From positions 1-12,305 of the forward strand of contig JAIVFH010000624.1 in assembly GCA_025765595.1 (NCBI GenBank): a stretch of DNA of 12,305 nt, written 5' to 3'. The translations under genes and the position numbers were made by a program. The notes beneath the pieces were generated by a model. The model made no database searches and was not told the DNA's origin. It saw nothing but the letters and a program-made list of their open reading frames with translations. Shown piece after piece: positions 8,439 through 12,305 of the stretch (position 1 is the stretch's first letter; each line of letters opens with the position of its first letter). This DNA is from Obelidium mucronatum. Its lineage: Eukaryota > Chytridiomycota > Chytridiomycetes > Chytridiales > Chytriomycetaceae.

Positions 8439-11400
8439 GATAATCATGGGACAGCTCCCAGATCCAGCAATGATTCTATGACTCCAGATCTCGATACCGA
8501 CTCTGTCACTGCTCATTATTCTCGCGATGTATCCCTTGACTCTGAAATCCCCCCTTCTCCCTTCAAGATGCAGAGAATGAATATTTCCACTGAATCGGCG
8601 GAAATTCCGATTGTATCCAACGTTGACGTGATGCCATTGGCCTCAATACCACCATCTCTAGCCAGTTCCAAATCAGCTGTCACGCCCCGCCCATCACTGG
8701 AATCAAACCCCGAAGAAATTGCAATCATCGGAATTGGCTGTCGCTATCCGAATGATATCTACTCGCCTGACGAGTTTTGGGATAGAAGCTTGGTTGATGC
8801 AAACAGCTTCATTACAGACATTCCAACAACAATGAGAAAATCATTCCGCCGAGCATCACCAACCATTCGCGGAGGATTTCTATCAAAGGAGGTTGTGGAG
8901 GAGTTTGATTGTGGATTCTTTGGGTTGTCTCCAAGTGAAGCAAAATCTATGGATCCTCAGCATCGACTCATTTTGGAGACTGTGCATAGTGCATTGGAAG
9001 ACGCGAATATTCCGCTGGATTCATTGAAAGGAACAGATACTGGTATGTCTTGGCTGCTTTTTTATCTTTGGGCTTAAGGGTTTTATAAAGGTGTTTTCAT
9101 TGGATGTCGACCCAGCGGACATGATGTTCGCAACTTTGAATTGTTTGGAATGGATGATTCACCACGATATACCGCCGTTGGGACAGACTTGACGTTTTCT
9201 GCGAATAGAATATCGTTTTGGTTGGATTTGAAAGGGCCATCTCACAGCGTCACATCTGCCTGTAGTACAGGCGGGGTCCTTTTGGATATTGGTGTTCGAT
9301 CGATTCTCCAGGGTCAATGCAAAATGGCAGTCGTCGGCGCCGTGTCTGTTATCACCAATGAATCAGTCTTTGGCATTTTAAAAGCAGCTGGTAAGCAGCC
9401 GAATTTCAATTTATTTATTTTTATTTATTTTTATTTTATTTCAATTTATTTATTTTTATTTATTTTTATTTTTATTTTTAGGAATTCAATCCGTTGCGGG
9501 AAAATGTGCTTCCTATGACAAGGATGCGGATGGCTATGTTCCAACAGAATCTTCGGTTGTTTTCATTATCAAGAAACTCAGTGATGCTGTTAAATGCGGC
9601 GATCGAATTATCGCGACTGTTTCTGGCATCTCCAATCGACATAAGGGAAGAGAGGGTCTTGGAATCAGCTACCCTTGTGGTGACGCCAACACGAACGCCA
9701 TCAATGAAGCTCTTGCAGCGGCTAAATGGGCTAGTGATGAAGTAGAATTTGTTGAAGCGCACGCTACTGGAACCAAAACGGGAGATCCGGTGGAAGCAGC
9801 TGCTATTGCGAAATCTTTCCAAAGCGAAAGACGGTCTTCTCCTGTTTACATTGGAGCAGTGAAATCTATTGTCGGACACACTGAAAATGTCGCAGCGTTG
9901 ACATCTATGGTGAAAGTTTGTTTGGCAATGCGTGAAGACATGATTCCACCGACTCTGCTTGACTTGTCGAGGCTGAATCCAGCTGTGGCCAAATCGTTCG
10001 ACATTATTCCTGCCGAAATTCCAACAAAGTTAACTCCCTGGAATTCAATCTCATTCGGTAAGAAGTCGCTGGTGCTGGCGGCTGGCTTGGGAGGGTCGGT
10101 TATTGCAGTGGCAATGAAGGCTGCACCGTTCACTTCCGCAACACAATCAATATCGAGTGTTTGTAGAGTTTTGACCATTTCAGCTGCCAGTCCGAGTTCT
10201 CTATTGGCGCTGCGGGACTCCTACGTTGCTCTTATTTCAAAACCTGGTGAGGATGATCTGAACCGAATTGTAGTGTCGTCCAATTTGGGTCGCCAGCATA
10301 TGCGACAACGAATCGCCATTCCTGTTGAAAACAAAGCGTCCTTGCTTGGTTCTCTCCAAAGGAGCGAACTCCACAAATCATCACCCAAAAAGCCAACTTT
10401 CATTTTCGTTTTCCCGGGTCAAGGATCTTTGGACCTTGAAGCGTGCGCGGAAATGTATCGCACAGTAGCAGCGTTTCGACAATGCATTCAGGTGAATTTA
10501 TTGAGGAATGGTTTCTCAGGCATCTAACGACGAAACCCTGAAACTAGCTTTGTGTTTTTGCCTTGAATGACCTTGGTTTTCCGACATCAATTTTGACAGA
10601 TGTCGTTCAAGGAGTCAACACCAATATTCGCGGTGAATATGAGCAGACTGTTCTCCTATTGTTGCAGTACTCCGTCGCTAAAACTATGATCGATATTGGA
10701 ATCTCACCAAGCTGTTTAGTTGGGCATAGCTTTGGAGAGATCGTTGCTGCTACCATCTCCGGCGCATTGTCTTTGAAGACTTCCATTTTATTGACTTATC
10801 AACGCCATAAACCTATGCTTCAGCCTGAATGCGCAGGAATCATGGTATCCGCTTTTGCTTCAGCTCAAATTCTGCGGGAAGCCATCAAGGAATGCAAGGC
10901 CGTTGTTGATATTGCTGCATTTAACGGCAAGGATCAGCACGTGATATCAGGAGAATCCAGTCAAATTGAAAAGCTTATCATCAAGCTCTCCAAGTCAAAT
11001 ATTCGGATCCATCGTCTTCCAAATGTTATCGCGTTTCACTCTCATCGAGTTCAAGATGCTTCACAAGTTTTTGAAGAGGCCATGGAGGGAATCTACAAGT
11101 CGGATAAAGTACAAATTCCGCTGGCCTCATGTTTGACTTCACTAGTGATGTCCAAAGGATCTGTCATTCCTTTAAAGCACTGGGTCAGCCACATTGTGCA
11201 ACCAGTGCTGTTCGCAGGAACAATCTCGGCTGTGGATTCCGACTACCCCAATGTTACCCTATATTGATATTGGTGCTGGTTCCATATCTTCATTGGTAAG
11301 GCGCCATTTGACTCCGACTCCTGGAAGTCGGCAGTATCTGGGTGCCCTCAATTCGTTCGCAAACTGTTATTGCCACTCTGTACAATCAAGGTGTTGAAAT

Positions 11401-12305
11401 TGACTGGAAAGAATTGCACGGGCATGAATTTTCCTCGTTCAAATATGGCCACCCTTCCGTTATACAAGTATACCCGTGTCCCTGTTTGGGATGATGTAGT
11501 GCAAAATATGAACCAGCGAGTGGCGAATCTTCCCATGACCGTTTCGAATGCAATGCCTCGACCAAAAATTGCCATCGTCGGTATGGCGGTACGATTGCCA
11601 GGAGGAGTAGTGTCACTCGAGCATTTATGGAGGGCGCTGAAGGCAGAATCGGTTATGGGAGGATCTCTACCCAGTGACAGACCAGAATTCCTTTTCAGAA
11701 TCCAGAGCTCAGAAAATTAAAGGCAGGCATTCATTGATGAAGCGTTTATGTTGGACACGTCGTTGTTCAAGATCCCGGAAGCTGAGGCATACACTGTTGC
11801 CCCGCATTTACGAGTTCAACTAGAAACGGCTTGGAATGCAATTGAGTCAGCCAATATTATTCCCTCAGCAGTGGGGTCTTATCGGGCGGGGGTGTTCAGT
11901 AATACTTCTGCGGGATCACACGACTTGTATTCAAACCGACTTGTGGCCAACGGAAATCATTGCGAAGCCTGCGGGGAGCAAGGGTCTCTTTATACCCGAA
12001 GAAAATGGCTTCCTTGCACAAAAGGTTTGGTTTTTGCCGCTTGTCTGCCTTGCAATATGAACATTGACTTATGTTATTAATCAAACAGCTTGGATTCAAA
12101 GATGCCGTCACAATCGCCATCAACGGCTATTGCGAAGGCTCCATAACTATGTTGCAGTCTGTCACTGATGCTCTGCAGCAGAATCGAATTGATGTCGCGA
12201 TTGCTAATTCAGTTCGTGTGTTTGAAACAGAAGACCACTTGAAGCAGGATTGTTTCTTTAATGCGGTCGGTGGCGGTTTGGTTGGAGAAGGGGCTATATC
12301 GATAG
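6057..12305 (+). CDS. Aromatic amino acid ammonia-lyase fused to a polyketide synthase (PAL-KS-AT-KS...), partial
   Basis: One multi-exon gene running off the right edge. Exons: 6057-6837, 6925-7076, 7141-8258, 8321-9042, 9091-9390, 9482-10491, then 10548 onward, and 12089-12305 after an intron at 12025-12088. All junctions are GT...AG and phase-consistent; the intron 10492-10547 has a good branch site, CTAAC. Domains in order: ammonia-lyase (about residues 1-706), a Ser/Thr/Pro-rich linker (to about 812), ketosynthase with Cys982, His1118 and His1157, acyltransferase with Ser1422 and His1525, post-AT linker, and a second, divergent ketosynthase cut by the window. No ACP, reductive domain or ligase is visible. 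The lyase would release cinnamate or p-coumarate plus ammonia; the PKS would extend an acyl chain with malonyl units. The frame is clean to about 11250, broken about six times up to 11940, then clean again. The start at 6057 is the first Met after an A/T-rich leader. Confidence 0.75.
8259..8320 (+). other. 62-nt intron at the lyase-to-PKS bridge
   Basis: The donor GTGAGT is at 8259 and the acceptor TTTCAG ends at 8320. Splicing joins AT to C and makes an Ile codon, bringing the lyase frame into the frame of the next exon, which is open through to the ketosynthase. If the intron is kept, the third codon position hits TGA at 8260-8262, so the unspliced mRNA would encode a lyase lacking its C-terminal helix and the PKS. 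A shorter use of TTTCAG at 8277 would leave an intron of about 20 nt, too small. Confidence 0.75.
8710..10130 (+). other. Ketosynthase domain 1 (KS1)
   Basis: KS1 begins with EEIAIIGIGCRYP and spans exons 4 to 6. The nucleophile is Cys982 in TSACSTGG (usual form TACSSS). The two catalytic histidines are His1118 in EAHATGTKTGDPVEA and His1157 in VKSIVGHTENVAAL, so the Cys-His-His triad is complete. MDPQHRLILE and the FG-rich C-terminal region of the fold are present. It should carry out decarboxylative Claisen condensation. The ACSTGG active-site context and the VGHTEN sequence (usually IGHxE) mark it as divergent from typical fungal reducing PKS ketosynthases. Introns at 9043-9090 and 9391-9481 interrupt it; the latter is an almost pure TTATTTATTTTT repeat. 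Confidence 0.85.
10405..11310 (+). other. Acyltransferase domain (AT)
   Basis: The domain starts with FVFPGQGS, has the nucleophile motif GHSFGE (Ser1422) and the general base in AFHSH (His1525). AFHSH matches malonyl-selective ATs rather than the YASH form of methylmalonyl ones, so malonyl-CoA is the likely extender. The domain is split by the intron 10492-10547. Its end, YIDIGAG, lies one frame over from the preceding part, the first of the frame breaks (near 11255). Confidence 0.85.
11250..11940 (+). pseudogene. Frame-broken stretch of the PKS: AT end, post-AT linker, start of KS2
   Basis: Recognisable PKS sequence runs through this stretch but changes frame about six times, near 11255, 11362, 11445, 11685, 11729 and 11930. 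Readable pieces in order: YIDIGAGSISSL; TLYNQGVEIDWKELHG; LPLYKYTRVPVWDD; KIAIVGMAVRLPGG; FIDEAFMLDTSLF; LRVQLETAWNAIESA. Each change fits one extra base (two near 11685), mostly in short runs such as CCC or AAA. A TAA at 11718 lies in one frame but is avoided by the frame that reads most like a ketosynthase. Protein-level conservation between breaks is good, so this is either very recent decay or sequence error. Confidence 0.65.
11565..12305 (+). other. Ketosynthase domain 2 (KS2), divergent, partial
   Basis: The domain begins PKIAIVGMAVRLPGG and is interrupted by frame breaks and by an intron at 12025-12088, whose donor GTTTGG is weak. The exon from 12089 is clean and holds the active-site region: INGYCEGSITMLQ (Cys codon 12131-12133), where a typical KS has TACSSSL. 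It ends at VGGGLVGEGAISI, equivalent to the GEGAG-type glycine-rich strand. The catalytic histidines would lie beyond the edge. The unusual active-site context leaves open whether it condenses, loads a starter or only decarboxylates. Confidence 0.65.

Noticed and set aside
8321..8710. Start of an independent PKS gene at an internal Met
   Set aside because: The sequence directly after the intron completes the lyase C-terminus and stays in one open exon to the KS; no promoter-like gap is present.
9391..9481. TTATTTATTTTT repeats as a microsatellite or mobile element
   Set aside because: They lie wholly inside a phase-consistent intron and look like ordinary A/T-rich intron sequence.
11718..11720. 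TAA as a simple nonsense mutation in KS2
   Set aside because: Another frame across 11685-11728 reads a better ketosynthase sequence (RIPFQNPELRKLKAG), so paired frame shifts explain the stop without a separate nonsense change.
11250..11750. Tiny introns as the cause of the frame changes
   Set aside because: Conserved AT-end and linker motifs lie right up to each break, and no GT...AG pair of normal size restores the frame without deleting them.

Overview
The window looks like nuclear DNA of a fungus, probably an early-diverging one such as a chytrid. That placement is an inference. The genes are intron-rich, with short GT...AG introns (48-136 nt, plus two longer ones carrying repeats). There is a secreted protein with a GPI-anchor-type tail, a eukaryotic-type aromatic amino acid ammonia-lyase and an iterative-type polyketide synthase (PKS). 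Intergenic DNA and introns are rich in A/T and homopolymers. No tRNA, rRNA, transposon or CRISPR was seen.

Layout. (1) 1-911: promoter with a TATA box and a small single-exon gene for a secreted, GPI-type, Pro/Thr-rich protein. (2) 912-1396: convergent 3' ends with candidate poly(A) signals and an 18-bp perfect palindrome around CACGTG. (3) 1397-2567, minus strand: a three-exon gene of unknown function; its second intron holds palindromic hairpin repeats. (4) 2568-2619: a 52-bp divergent promoter region. (5) 2620-5662, plus strand: a five-exon gene (about 790 aa) whose C-terminal half carries a MACPF/perforin-like signature. Its first intron (445 nt) holds an array of 15-bp palindromes, mostly spaced 22 bp apart. 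(6) 5663-6056: intergenic. (7) 6057 to the right edge: one long multi-exon gene.

The last gene is the main result. An aromatic amino acid ammonia-lyase (PAL/TAL family, MIO enzyme) is joined in frame, through a 62-nt intron and a short low-complexity linker, to a PKS of order KS-AT-KS, cut by the window edge. PAL genes are known to sit near PKS genes in some fungal clusters (strobilurin and squalestatin use a phenylalanine-derived benzoate starter), but I know of no description of the two enzymes fused in one polypeptide. The lyase has two notable features: Val-Ser-Gly instead of Ala-Ser-Gly at the MIO-forming site, and His-Leu at the selectivity position, which in characterised enzymes favours tyrosine. 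The simplest hypothesis is a self-contained synthase that makes p-coumarate or cinnamate and uses it, or has it activated, as a polyketide starter. No activating ligase or acyl carrier domain is visible.

Between about 11250 and 11940 the PKS reading frame shifts about six times, each time as if one or two bases were inserted. Sequence before and after is clean. Uncorrected long-read errors are the simpler explanation; a decaying gene remains possible.
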